DNA from: Acidobacteria bacterium UBA7540
Lineage (GTDB): Bacteria; Acidobacteriota; Terriglobia; UBA7540
NCBI GenBank assembly: GCA_002478145.1
Contig: DLMI01000119.1
Coordinates: forward strand, 1-8,276
Length of the DNA: 8,276 nucleotides
Reading direction: 5' to 3'
This document shows, in pieces, positions 1-6,429 of this stretch. The notes under the pieces are model-generated. The model worked only from the letters and a program-made list of their open reading frames with translations. It searched no databases and was not told the origin of the DNA. The position numbers were made by a program, and so were the translations under genes. Positions within the stretch are counted from its first letter, which is position 1. Every line of letters starts with the position of its first letter.

Positions 1-24
1 AACTGGTATCCCTACCGCGACCGC

Positions 25-711
25 TCACTCCTGCGACAAGAAATCGAGCAGTTTGCGGAATGCTTTACCTCGGTGCGAGACAGCGAATTTCTCTTCCGGT
101 TTCAGCTCAGCAAAAGTCTTGCCCAGCGGAGCGTAGAAGAAGTAGGGGTCGTAGCCGAAGCCTCCTGTCCCGCGCGGTTCATCAAGGATAACGCCGTGCG
201 CTCTTCCCTCGGTGAGACAAAGAATCCGGCCACACTGCGCCAGCGCGATGACGCAGACATAGTGGGCGGCGCGGCGGGAGGGCTGGTTTTCGATGCAGGG
301 CGGAATTCCGCGCTCCTCGAGGGCCGCGCGAGGACTCGCCGGGCTTGAACCCGCCGCCGTCTCGAGGCGGCGCAACTCTTGCAGCAACTTGCGGTTGTTT
401 TCGTCATCCGTTGCGTCGGGTCGTGCGAAGCGGGCGGAAAAGATCCCCGGCGCGCCTTGAAGCGCATCAACACTGATCCCAGAATCGTCTGCGAATACCG
501 GGCCGGAGACATACGCACTGTAATGCAGAGCTTTCTTGCGCGCGTTCTCTTCAAAAGTCCTGCCATCTTCGGTGCAAGCTGGAAGGCTTTCAATTTCAGG
601 TAAAGGGTTCACATAGATGCCGCGCGCTGAGGCCGCCTCACGGAACTCCCGGAGTTTACCAGGATTGGAGGAGGCCAGGTAGAGCGGTGAGTGAAGAGTG
701 ATGAGTGGCAT
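25..711 (-). CDS. rdgB: RdgB/HAM1-family dITP/XTP pyrophosphatase
   Basis: This enzyme hydrolyses non-canonical purine NTPs (dITP, XTP, ITP) to the monophosphate and pyrophosphate, which keeps deaminated bases out of nucleic acids in the cytoplasm. The 228-aa product shows the family landmarks in order: SSNPGK near residues 14-19 (phosphate-binding loop), FADDSG at 73-78 (acidic metal-binding and catalytic residues), PGIFSARFA at 88-96, GTGGFGYDP at 181-189 (base pocket) and SHRGKA at 212-217. It is about 30 residues longer than a typical RdgB because of an insert at about 117-147. I chose the ATG at 711 because MPLITLHSPLYLASSN matches the usual N-terminus. The frame stays open to a TTG at 816, but only through repeat DNA. 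No good Shine-Dalgarno precedes 711; the tandem repeat almost abuts the start. It is the last gene of the amidase-gerM-rph-rdgB block. Function is secure from motifs; the start is fairly sure. Confidence 0.94.
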   Translation of the reverse strand: MPLITLHSPLYLASSNPGKLREFREAASARGIYVNPLPEIESLPACTEDGRTFEENARKKALHYSAYVSGPVFADDSGISVDALQGAPGIFSARFARPDATDDENNRKLLQELRRLETAAGSSPASPRAALEERGIPPCIENQPSRRAAHYVCVIALAQCGRILCLTEGRAHGVILDEPRGTGGFGYDPYFFYAPLGKTFAELKPEEKFAVSHRGKAFRKLLDFLSQE

Positions 712-714
712 GCT

Positions 715-771
715 CGAAGTCGAAAGTCGAAAAGTCGAAAAGCGAAAGTCGAGAAGTCGAAAGTCGAAAGT
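715..771. repeat. Tandem repeat of CGAAAGT units
   Basis: About eight units of 6-8 bases follow the pattern CGAAAGT or CGAAAAGT, with length variants CGAAGT, CGAAAAG and CGAGAAGT. The array starts 3 bases upstream of the rdgB start codon, so in the transcript it would form the leader of rdgB (read there as ACTTTCG units). Because the units differ in length, it looks like slippage-prone simple-sequence DNA and not a protein-coding repeat, even though the rdgB frame happens to stay open through it. No spacers are present, so it is not a CRISPR. Confidence 0.85.
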
Positions 772-798
772 CCAGCGAGCACAGGTTTTGTTGATTTC

Positions 799-904
799 TG
801 CAAGATACAGTGGCAACCATTCTTCCTAGCGCCGCCGTCCCGGCGGCATTCTGCGGGGCCGGCACGATCCCGGCGCTACCGCTGACGTGTCACTGTATTA
901 TGCA
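799..904. repeat. Palindromic MITE-like element
   Basis: The element is bounded by 17-bp inverted ends, TGCAAGATACAGTGGCA at 799-815 and TGTCACTGTATTATGCA at 888-904. Fourteen of 17 positions are complementary, including a perfect ATACAGTG/CACTGTAT core (805-812 / 891-898). Nested inside is a second perfect inverted pair, TAGCGCCG (827-834) and CGGCGCTA (871-878). An alternative small hairpin, GCCGCC-GTCCC-GGCGGC, lies at 831-847. The 106-bp size, nested palindromes and lack of coding capacity fit a miniature inverted-repeat or REP-like mobile element. I saw no clear target-site duplication. The inner GC-rich core resembles dispersed intergenic repeats of acidobacterial genomes (recollection, not a search). 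Confidence 0.6.
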
Positions 905-975
905 AGCCTCTATAGCTATCAGGTTTCAGGTGCCAGGAGGGAGCGCGCCGCAAGTTCCCAACAACTGACCACTGA

Positions 976-989
976 CCCGCCGCGGCGGG
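976..989. repeat. Perfect GC palindrome CCCGCCGCGGCGGG
   Basis: This is a perfect 14-base palindrome 24 bases downstream of the rph stop codon. It has no loop and no T-tract after it on the minus strand, so it is a poor intrinsic terminator. On the minus strand it is flanked by TCAGTAG on one side and TCAGTGG-TCAGTTG on the other, which looks like a short heptamer array interrupted by the palindrome. It could stabilise the rph 3' end or simply be a dispersed repeat. Confidence 0.5.
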
Positions 990-1013
990 ACTACTGACGG
1001 CTTCCCTTGTCCG

Positions 1014-1805
1014 CTACGCAAGGGCCGGGGAGAGTTCAAATTTCAGGATCGAACGCTGGATGGCAAGGAGTTGCTGGATGCCCGGCCGCGCCACTTCGAT
1101 CAGCCTGTTCAGATCGCCGACGCTGAAGGGTTTGCCTTCCGCGGTGGCTTGCACTTCGACCAGTTGGCCAGAGCCGGTCATCACCACATTCATGTCCACC
1201 TCGGCGTTCGAGTCCTCGGCGTAAACCAGATCGAGTAGGGTCTCCCCGCCCACGATGCCCACGCTGACCGCCGCCACGTAGTCCTTCAAGGGAATTCGGC
1301 GCAGGGCCTTGAGCTCCACCAGCTTCTGGAACGCCATGCCCAGCGCCACGAGCGAACCGGTGATGGAAGCGGTGCGCGTCCCTCCATCGGCGCGGATCAC
1401 ATCGCAGTCGATCCAAACCGTGCGCTCACCGAGAGCCTCCATATCGGTCACGGCGCGCAACGATCTGCCGATCAAACGCTGGATCTCCATGGTGCGGCCG
1501 ACCTGCCGGCCCCGAGTCACCTCCCTCGGGGTGCGGCTTTCGGTGGCGCGGGGAATCATGGCGTATTCACTGGTGATCCACCCTCGGCCCGTGCCTTTCT
1601 GGAAAGGAGGAACACCATCTTCGACCGAGGCCGTGCAAATCACCTGAGTCTCACCCAGGCGAATCAGCGCCGAACCCTCCGCGGAATTAATGAATTGCGG
1701 AACGATTTCAACGGGCCTGAGGTGGGTAGCGGGACGCCGGTCTGGACGAACCAGCTTGCCGCCGGAATAGAGAAGACCCGTCAAGGGTCTTGGCATAGTG
1801 GACAT
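1014..1805 (-). CDS. rph: Ribonuclease PH
   Basis: RNase PH is a phosphate-dependent 3'-5' exoribonuclease that trims tRNA precursors and other structured RNAs and works as a ring-shaped hexamer in the cytoplasm. The 263-aa product has the whole signature: RPDRRP at 20-25, [16 protein letters not shown] at 73-88, the [19 protein letters not shown] block at 100-118, [17 protein letters not shown] at 134-150, and [15 protein letters not shown] at 192-206 with catalytic Asp198 and Asp204. The length is normal apart from a short N-terminal extension. I chose the ATG at 1805 because AGGAG lies 6 bases upstream (read on the minus strand). A longer frame starts with a TTG at 1877 that overlaps the gerM stop (TTGA), but it would add 24 unconserved residues. 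It lies 68 bp after the GerMN gene in the same direction. Function is very secure. Confidence 0.97.
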   Translation of the reverse strand: MSTMPRPLTGLLYSGGKLVRPDRRPATHLRPVEIVPQFINSAEGSALIRLGETQVICTASVEDGVPPFQKGTGRGWITSEYAMIPRATESRTPREVTRGRQVGRTMEIQRLIGRSLRAVTDMEALGERTVWIDCDVIRADGGTRTASITGSLVALGMAFQKLVELKALRRIPLKDYVAAVSVGIVGGETLLDLVYAEDSNAEVDMNVVMTGSGQLVEVQATAEGKPFSVGDLNRLIEVARPGIQQLLAIQRSILKFELSPALA

Positions 1806-1873
1806 GCAATCTCCTGAGCGATGAGGGCGTGCAAAACCATCGCTTTCTCGCGGGATGAACCCGCAGTGACGTT

Positions 1874-2473
1874 TCAAGGGCCGGATTTGATGAGGGTTGG
1901 ATCGGGAACGATGGCTTCCGTCAAGTCAGCGTGCCCTTCCAGGGTTTCAACTTCCTGGCCCTGAATTAGGATTTTAACCCGTTTTACCGAAGGAATGTTG
2001 GCGGTGATTGAATCCACCATGGAATAAACGGAAAGGGACTCGGTTTCAATTCCCGGACTTATACTGCTGAGGAGATCGTTCGAGAGGTCCACATAAGCAG
2101 TTCCTTCCAAGGTCAGGAAAACGGCGCGAACGTCGGTTGAGGCAGCCAGGGGGTGACCAAAGCCCTGATGTGATCCTGCCGCCAGCCCCAACAGGACCTG
2201 CCGAACTCGATCATCCGCTGACGGCGCCCATTTGACCGGCCGACTTTCGGCAACCAGCTTGCGGTCATTGAGGGAAGGGAAGTAAAGGACGGCAATCTCA
2301 TTGGGCCCGGTGCCCGACTGTAAAGCTGCCTCGCTCAAGCGCACCTTGGCAGATTCGTCACTGTGCAAAGGCAGTTCAAAGAAGATACGCTTGGCCAGAG
2401 AGCGCAGATAGAAGAGCCCCCCAGCAAAGACCACCAAGAGGGCGACCCAAAGAAGTTTGGCGCGGAGGCTCAT
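1874..2473 (-). CDS. gerM: Membrane-anchored GerMN-domain protein
   Basis: The product is 199 aa. A short basic N-terminus and one hydrophobic segment (about 6-25) anchor it with the rest outside the cytoplasmic membrane. Residues about 57-185 form a GerMN (sporulation/spore germination) domain: [10 protein letters not shown], a [11 protein letters not shown] helix, [12 protein letters not shown] at 126-137, the [20 protein letters not shown] helix-strand at 147-166 and [16 protein letters not shown]. In Bacillus, GerM is a spore envelope lipoprotein that supports engulfment and cortex integrity. In non-sporulating bacteria the domain is a generic periplasmic partner of cell-wall amidases. 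Here the amidase stop is 3 bp upstream of the ATG, and GGAGG lies 10 bases before it inside the amidase 3' end, so translation is probably coupled. The symbol is by domain and synteny; the exact role is unknown. Confidence 0.88.
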   Translation of the reverse strand: MSLRAKLLWVALLVVFAGGLFYLRSLAKRIFFELPLHSDESAKVRLSEAALQSGTGPNEIAVLYFPSLNDRKLVAESRPVKWAPSADDRVRQVLLGLAAGSHQGFGHPLAASTDVRAVFLTLEGTAYVDLSNDLLSSISPGIETESLSVYSMVDSITANIPSVKRVKILIQGQEVETLEGHADLTEAIVPDPTLIKSGP

Positions 2474-2476
2474 GTC

Positions 2477-4042
2477 TCAGGTACCTCCACCTTGCAAAGC
2501 GGCAAGAACTTCCGCCACGGCGGCAGAAAGGTGCTGTTGAAATGCGGGGTCGGTCAGAGGGCCGGCGTCGTTATCGGGTGTTAAGCTGCCGATCTCGATC
2601 GCCACGGCGGGCGCGTTCACACTGCGTAGTGTGCGCACCGGGGCCGCCGTGGGCATATCCGCTGTTAGTCCGGCAATTAGAGCGAACCGTTGCTCGAGGG
2701 CCTGGGCGAGTTGGCGGCTTTGGTCCAGGTAGGCTTCCTGGACTTGATTCCAGGGCACGAAGAGCGACCTTGCCTCGCCGCCCGGCGAAGGGGGCGGCGG
2801 ACTGGGAGGTTGGTAGGTGTAAACTGCAATCCGTGGCGAGCTGCCGCCCAAATCGCCGGCATGAAAAGTGAGGAAATAAGCGGCCCCCCCCACATTCGCC
2901 GCCACTGCACGTTGCTCGAAAGTGGCATTGACATCACCGGTGCGCGTCAAGACAATCCGGTATTTCCCCCCCGAAAGCAATGCCAGGCGGACACGTGCCA
3001 CCAGTTGCGCGACCAGATCTTTTTCGGTGACACCGTCACGACTGCGCCCGCCCGCGTCGTCACCGCCATGCCCGGCATCCAGGGCCACGACCGGCAAAGG
3101 CGGGCCAGGCTGCGTGGCCGGCCCCTCTTCCGTGACGCCGGGTGAAGGCGCTGGTGTCGCCGACGCACGGGCGGTTGTGCGAGTCGGCTGGGAAGGCGGA
3201 GGCGTCTGGGCAAGGGGCGGGGGCGGCTTCAACACGTCGGCCAGGAGAACCTTGCCTCCCTCCGCCACTGCGGGGTAGAAGTTTAGCCCCCCCGCCGAAG
3301 GCGTGATGACGAGCTTGGGCAGCCCATCCTGGTCGTCGAAGTGGACGTCGGTTACATAGAAATTCTGGAAGTGGAAGGATTGTTCAAGGGGGTCGATGGG
3401 GTGGTCTCCCAGAAACATCACCCACTTGCCATTCATTGATGCCGTCCGAATGGTTACCTTGTCCGTGAACTGGAAGGTGAGCCTCGCGCCATTGCTCACT
3501 TGCTCCAACCGTAGGGTAAAGGATCCCCGCTTGACATCTCCAAGGAAAATGCGGTTTGTCCCCACATGGTACTCCACGACTTGGCCAGTAAGCTTGGGCA
3601 GGACGGTGGTGAGGAAGTCGGTGGGTACCATCCATTTTCCATGGGAAACACGGATGGGAGCCGAGAGACGCGTCGTCTTCTTGGCGATGCGAATCTTCGG
3701 ATCGTCCGCGCGAAGTTCGATCTGAGTGTTCCCAAACCCCACCTTAAGCGTGTTGCGCTTCTCCTGTAAGCCGTTAAGCTTTCCGACCAGGTTGAGGACC
3801 TGAAGGAGAGGCAGATACTTGGTGTTCTCGATTATTTCCAAAGGAATTACGTGCCGCGAATTAGGGAAGTAAAAAACGAAATTATCACTTCGCAGGGTTC
3901 GCGGGGGCCAGAAAAACAGTGCCGCCCCGAATAAGAGGGTCATGGAAAGCAGAACCCTACGCCAGGAAAATCGAAGGGATTTCGTCAGGGGCAGCAAGGG
4001 CTTTTCGCTTTCTGGGTACGTGTGGTTCCCAGCCGATGTCAA
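2477..4042 (-). CDS. N-acetylmuramoyl-L-alanine amidase (Amidase_3)
   Basis: This periplasmic zinc hydrolase cuts the amide bond between N-acetylmuramic acid and the stem peptide of peptidoglycan. In the 521-aa reading, residues 21-50 are a basic patch plus hydrophobic segment (signal or anchor). Residues about 55-170 look like a copper-amine-oxidase-like N-terminal domain, 173-270 form a beta-rich AMIN-like region, and 272-315 are a Pro/Thr/Ala linker. Residues 316-518 are the Amidase_3 domain: His325 (DAGHGG), Glu340 (TEKDL) and His394 (FHAG) as zinc ligands, and Glu483 (VAIEIGS) as catalytic base. A second Pro-rich insert, QPPSPPPPSPGG, lies at 411-422 inside the catalytic domain. The start is uncertain: 4042 is a TTG without a clear Shine-Dalgarno. 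TTG 3994 would keep the basic patch and fit the candidate promoter better; ATG 3943 would lose the patch. It is the first gene of the block. It is not securely AmiA, AmiB or AmiC, so no symbol is given. Confidence 0.9.
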   Translation of the reverse strand: MTSAGNHTYPESEKPLLPLTKSLRFSWRRVLLSMTLLFGAALFFWPPRTLRSDNFVFYFPNSRHVIPLEIIENTKYLPLLQVLNLVGKLNGLQEKRNTLKVGFGNTQIELRADDPKIRIAKKTTRLSAPIRVSHGKWMVPTDFLTTVLPKLTGQVVEYHVGTNRIFLGDVKRGSFTLRLEQVSNGARLTFQFTDKVTIRTASMNGKWVMFLGDHPIDPLEQSFHFQNFYVTDVHFDDQDGLPKLVITPSAGGLNFYPAVAEGGKVLLADVLKPPPPLAQTPPPSQPTRTTARASATPAPSPGVTEEGPATQPGPPLPVVALDAGHGGDDAGGRSRDGVTEKDLVAQLVARVRLALLSGGKYRIVLTRTGDVNATFEQRAVAANVGGAAYFLTFHAGDLGGSSPRIAVYTYQPPSPPPPSPGGEARSLFVPWNQVQEAYLDQSRQLAQALEQRFALIAGLTADMPTAAPVRTLRSVNAPAVAIEIGSLTPDNDAGPLTDPAFQQHLSAAVAEVLAALQGGGT

Positions 4043-4046
4043 GGTG

Positions 4047-4124
4047 TCATTCTATAGCAATCACGGCCAACGGTCCAATCAAGCTGGGCCGGTGGCGCCC
4101 GCAAGCCGTCTTTTCGAAATGCAT
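4047..4124 (-). CDS. Possible 25-codon upstream ORF before the amidase
   Basis: On the minus strand a perfect GGAGGT (4131-4136) lies 6 bases before an ATG at 4124. The ORF encodes 25 residues, starting MHFEKTACGRHRP and ending in a hydrophobic LIGPLAVIAIE. Its TGA stop (4047-4049) is only 4 bases upstream of the TTG at which the amidase frame can first start, in a different reading frame. This arrangement would allow reinitiation or coupled translation into the amidase. It resembles no protein family I know. Alternatively it is the stump of a former gene cut off by the repeat that begins about 15 bases beyond the ribosome binding site. The ribosome binding site is clear; that the peptide is made is inference. 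Confidence 0.35.
   Translation of the reverse strand: MHFEKTACGRHRPSLIGPLAVIAIE
4051..4078 (-). promoter_or_regulatory. Candidate sigma70-type promoter of the amidase block
   Basis: Read on the minus strand, TTGGAC (4073-4078) and TATAGA (4051-4056) are separated by 16 bases, and a TG two positions before the -10 box gives it extended -10 character. Transcription would begin near 4043-4045. That would make the amidase TTG at 4042 essentially leaderless and favour a start further in, such as 3994. The match is four of six at each box, so this is tentative. It also overlaps the short upstream ORF. Confidence 0.3.
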
Positions 4125-4152
4125 GAATTCACCTCCAAGCAGAGGACATGGT

Positions 4153-4260
4153 TCTCACCACAGGGACCATGGAGGATACGGAGGTCTTCCTACTCTGTGG
4201 TCCTCTGTGTGCTCTGTGGTGAGTGTTTTTGTAGGGAATCTCACCACAGAGAACACGGAG
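4153..4260. repeat. CACCACAGAG-type dispersed repeat, direct and inverted copies
   Basis: Three related units occur within 108 bases. One is a degenerate direct copy starting TTCTCACCACAGGGACCATG (4153-4184 overall). An inverted copy spans 4193-4223 and reads CTCTGTGG, CCTCTGTG and CTCTGTGGTGAG. A second direct copy, CTCACCACAGAGAACACGGAG, lies at 4240-4260. The inverted copy and the last copy are complementary over about 21 bases with two mismatches, and would form a stem with a loop of about 16 bases. From general knowledge this motif (CACCACAGAG-CACAGAG-CACGGAG) is a widespread intergenic repeat in acidobacterial and related metagenome-derived genomes. Confidence 0.75.
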
Positions 4261-4384
4261 ATAGCGCGAGACCTGAAGGATGAGCCCAGCCTCTCGCATC
4301 TGCTGACCGAGTGAGCAATTTTGAACAGATTTTATATCCCGAACATGGTAAAGTGTAAAGCGTGTTTTCTCGGTAGCTCTCGTC

Positions 4385-4401
4385 CTGAGTGCCGCACTCA
4401 G
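4385..4401 (+). promoter_or_regulatory. Hairpin in the radical SAM gene leader
   Basis: CTGAGTG (4385-4391) and CACTCAG (4395-4401) form a perfect 7-bp stem with a 3-base CCG loop, 48 bases before the GTG start at 4450. No T-run follows, so it is not an ordinary intrinsic terminator. It could be an operator for a dimeric regulator or an mRNA leader hairpin. It does not match the cobalamin riboswitch as I know it; the conserved B12-box bases were not seen nearby. Confidence 0.3.
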
Positions 4402-4449
4402 TGAGATTCGTGGAGCGCCCACGTTGTTCACGCAAAGGCAGGTGTTTCC

Positions 4450-6171
4450 GTGAAGGATCTGAGCCTTACAATTGTCGAGTTGCCCGCCACGGTCGATGGC
4501 CGCCTGGACGGCCGGATCGCGAAAGACGTCTACTCGCTGTTCCGGTATCCCGCGCGCGGCGTGCCCCTGCTCGAAGCAGTCTGCCGCCGCGCGGGTTATG
4601 ATGACATCGTCACGCTCGACCCACAGTATAACCGCCCACCGGGGCGCCTGGACGTGGACGATTGGAAGCGCCTTGCCAGCACCGACGTTTTGGGACTCTC
4701 GGTCATCACGCGCACCGCGAATCAGTCGTTTGAATTGGCGCGGCGGGTTCGCGCCATCAATCCCCGCGTCAAAATACTCTTTGGGGGCCCGCATCCCACC
4801 GCGCTGCCTGAAGAGTCTCTGGAGTTTGGTGATGTCGTGGTCACGCACGAGGGGGACCACACGCTGCCGCGGCTACTCGAGCGGCTGCAAGACAACCTCG
4901 GGGACCCGCAGCTCACCGATTTGCCGGGAGTGAATTATCTTGGCCGGGATGGCGAAATCCTCCGCAATCCAGACCGTCCCTACCTGACCAGCGAAGAACT
5001 CTCGGCGCTTCCCTTTCCCGTCTATTCCGACCGCGTCAACCGGGGGATCACCCACAACGTTGTAAACACTTCGCGCGGCTGCCCCTATGAGTGCGAGTTC
5101 TGTTCGGTGATTGAGAACTTCGGGCGGGGATTTCGCTTCCTGAACGATGATGCGGCGGTGGCCCTGATCCGCCACACCATCCAGTTGAACGGCAAGCCGA
5201 TCTTTTTCGGTGACGACATCTTCGCGGCCAATCGCGCCCGGACTACACGGCTGCTCGAGCGGCTGCTTTCCGAGGGAGTCAAGATGCCGCGCTGGTTCGC
5301 CCAAGTGCGGGTCGAAACTGCGCAAGACCGTGAACTGCTGCGACTGATGAAGCGCGCCAACTGTGCCATGGTGTTCATCGGCCTCGAGTCCGTAAACGAT
5401 GAAACCCTTCGACTGTTCAACAAGCACTCCACCCTCGAGAAGAACCGCAGCGCAATCGCCGCCTTCAACGAAGCGGGCATCCGTGTGCATGGCATGTTCG
5501 TGCTGGGTTCCGACGCCGATACGCCTGAAACCCTGTGCGAGACCCTGAAGTTTGCCCGAGAGTCACGGCTCACCACAACCCAATTTTTTGCGCTCACCGC
5601 CATTCCCGGACCTCCCCTGACCCGGCGCTTGGCGGAGGAGAAACGGATCTTTGCTTGGGGTGACTGGCAGCTCTTCGACGCTCAGCACGCGGTGGTTTGT
5701 TCCACGCGCATCAGCCCTTCGGAGCTTCAAGCTGGAATCTTTCGCATATCCCGGCAGTTCTATTCGGTCAGTGAAGCGCTCAGGCACCTGGTCCACGGGC
5801 GCTGGTTTGATTTCGCCATCCGGCTCCAGGGCGGTTATCTTACGCGGCGGATTGAGCGCGACAGCGCACCCTATGCCCACGCGCTCGATAAGTTCGACAA
5901 AGTTCGCGCCGATCTTGGCGCTGAGCTCGATAAACTTGCTGAGAAGGCGCGGGCAAAACTGCGTGAATACGGCGTGGGGCTCGAGGACGGTCAGGCTCGT
6001 GCCAAGGCCTATTTCAGTGACTTGTATCAGCAGTTTGAGTCCGCTTGCGACCGCCTGAACCTCGAGCTGGTCCCTTATGGGCATGCCTTGCGGGAGATGG
6101 CGAGTAAGAAGTTCGAGAAGCATCTCCAGGCCCTTGCCACAGACCCGCTCAAGCAGGCACACGCGCAATAG
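4450..6171 (+). CDS. B12-binding-domain radical SAM protein
   Basis: This is a predicted cytoplasmic iron-sulfur enzyme that makes a 5'-deoxyadenosyl radical from S-adenosylmethionine; the substrate is unknown. Of 573 aa, about 35-175 form a Rossmann-like cobalamin-binding domain (LGLSVIT at 81-87, the typical ILFGGPHPTALPEE at 109-122, VVTHEGDHTLP at 130-140). The usual DxHxxG motif is absent; DPQYNRPPG at 57-65 stands there, so the lower axial His is missing, as in several base-off families. The radical SAM core (about 200-400) has Cys211, Cys215 and Cys218 (RGCPYECEFC), IFFGDDIFAANR at 251-262 and FIGLES at 309-314. The region after about 400 resembles the DUF4070-type C-terminus of BchE-like proteins. 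Residues about 475-570 are charged and helical, perhaps a coiled coil. The start is GTG with AGG 7 bases upstream. It stands alone and has no neighbour that would reveal its substrate. Confidence 0.88.
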   Translation: MKDLSLTIVELPATVDGRLDGRIAKDVYSLFRYPARGVPLLEAVCRRAGYDDIVTLDPQYNRPPGRLDVDDWKRLASTDVLGLSVITRTANQSFELARRVRAINPRVKILFGGPHPTALPEESLEFGDVVVTHEGDHTLPRLLERLQDNLGDPQLTDLPGVNYLGRDGEILRNPDRPYLTSEELSALPFPVYSDRVNRGITHNVVNTSRGCPYECEFCSVIENFGRGFRFLNDDAAVALIRHTIQLNGKPIFFGDDIFAANRARTTRLLERLLSEGVKMPRWFAQVRVETAQDRELLRLMKRANCAMVFIGLESVNDETLRLFNKHSTLEKNRSAIAAFNEAGIRVHGMFVLGSDADTPETLCETLKFARESRLTTTQFFALTAIPGPPLTRRLAEEKRIFAWGDWQLFDAQHAVVCSTRISPSELQAGIFRISRQFYSVSEALRHLVHGRWFDFAIRLQGGYLTRRIERDSAPYAHALDKFDKVRADLGAELDKLAEKARAKLREYGVGLEDGQARAKAYFSDLYQQFESACDRLNLELVPYGHALREMASKKFEKHLQALATDPLKQAHAQ

Positions 6172-6429
6172 AACGTCTTCCGTTGCTTGCCGGCCAAGAC
6201 AATATGAAGCGGGGGAACGACCTCGGGCTTATCCCTTCTTCAGTTCCGCCAGGACCCTGCAGCCTGCTTCCTTAGCATTGAAACTAACTGACCCCATTTG
6301 GCAAGCTACGGGCTGGAGGCTCTGCTTCACCGGTTGACGGATCGATTTGCTTCCCGAGGTCCAATGCCTGCCCTGCAAGATCGCTCATCCCGGCTAATCA
6401 GGGCCAACGACAGTGCTGGACCAAGACCG
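6172..6429. other. Gap between convergent genes
   Basis: These 258 bases lie between the ends of the radical SAM gene and the small membrane protein gene. I see no gene. A weak hairpin (CTTG-CCGGC-CAAG, about 6185-6205) lacks a T-tract. A 22-codon minus-strand frame from an ATG near 6297 to a TAA near 6229 has no ribosome binding site and I do not call it. Confidence 0.5.

Larger units (their letters stand above)
712..1013. other. Repeat-filled gap between rph and rdgB
   Basis: These 302 bases hold no convincing gene. From left to right they contain a tandem repeat (715-771), a palindromic MITE-like element (799-904), a stretch with CAGGTTTCAGGTGCCAGG (about 920-937) and CAACTGACCACTGACC (962-977), and a GC-rich perfect palindrome (976-989). 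Short motifs of these kinds are, from general knowledge, common intergenic dispersed repeats in acidobacterial genomes. The gap sits inside an otherwise compact co-directional gene block, so the elements probably entered after the block formed. They may separate rdgB transcription or translation from rph. Confidence 0.7.
4043..4449. other. Divergent intergenic region
   Basis: These 407 bases separate the minus-strand amidase block from the plus-strand radical SAM gene. They hold a possible 25-codon ORF with a strong ribosome binding site next to the amidase (4047-4124), a candidate minus-strand promoter (4051-4078), a dispersed CACCACAGAG-type repeat (4153-4260), and a hairpin (4385-4401) in the likely leader of the radical SAM gene. 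A weak plus-strand extended -10, TGGTAAAGT, sits at 4346-4354. Other open frames crossing the gap run through the repeat or overlap real genes antisense and look spurious. Confidence 0.6.

Noticed and set aside
715..771. CRISPR array
   Set aside because: The units are only 6-8 bases, directly adjacent, with no spacers and no cas genes nearby.
712..816. N-terminal extension of RdgB to a TTG at 816
   Set aside because: The extra 35 residues come from the tandem repeat and the MITE-like element, and the family N-terminus begins at 711.
1309..1647. 112-aa plus-strand ORF opposite rph
   Set aside because: It is antisense to the conserved RNase PH core and has no recognisable motif.
1806..1877. 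N-terminal extension of RNase PH to a TTG at 1877 overlapping the gerM stop
   Set aside because: The ATG at 1805 has a clear AGGAG and fits the family length; the extension is unconserved.
4321..4354. Plus-strand promoter TTGAAC with TAAAGT for the radical SAM gene
   Set aside because: The boxes are 22 bases apart, too far for a standard sigma70 promoter. Only a weak extended -10 remains, so it is not called as a feature.
4385..4449. Cobalamin riboswitch upstream of the radical SAM gene
   Set aside because: Only a single hairpin is seen; the conserved B12-box bases and multi-stem layout are not apparent.
4129..4860. 243-aa minus-strand ORF opposite the start of the radical SAM gene
   Set aside because: It is antisense to a well-supported gene, runs through the dispersed repeat and matches no family.
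4873..5490. 205-aa minus-strand ORF inside the radical SAM gene
   Set aside because: It is a shadow of high-GC codon use on the opposite strand; the plus-strand frame has the domain motifs.
6229..6297. 22-codon minus-strand ORF ending AELKKG
   Set aside because: It has no ribosome binding site and no homology I recognise, and it is too short to support.
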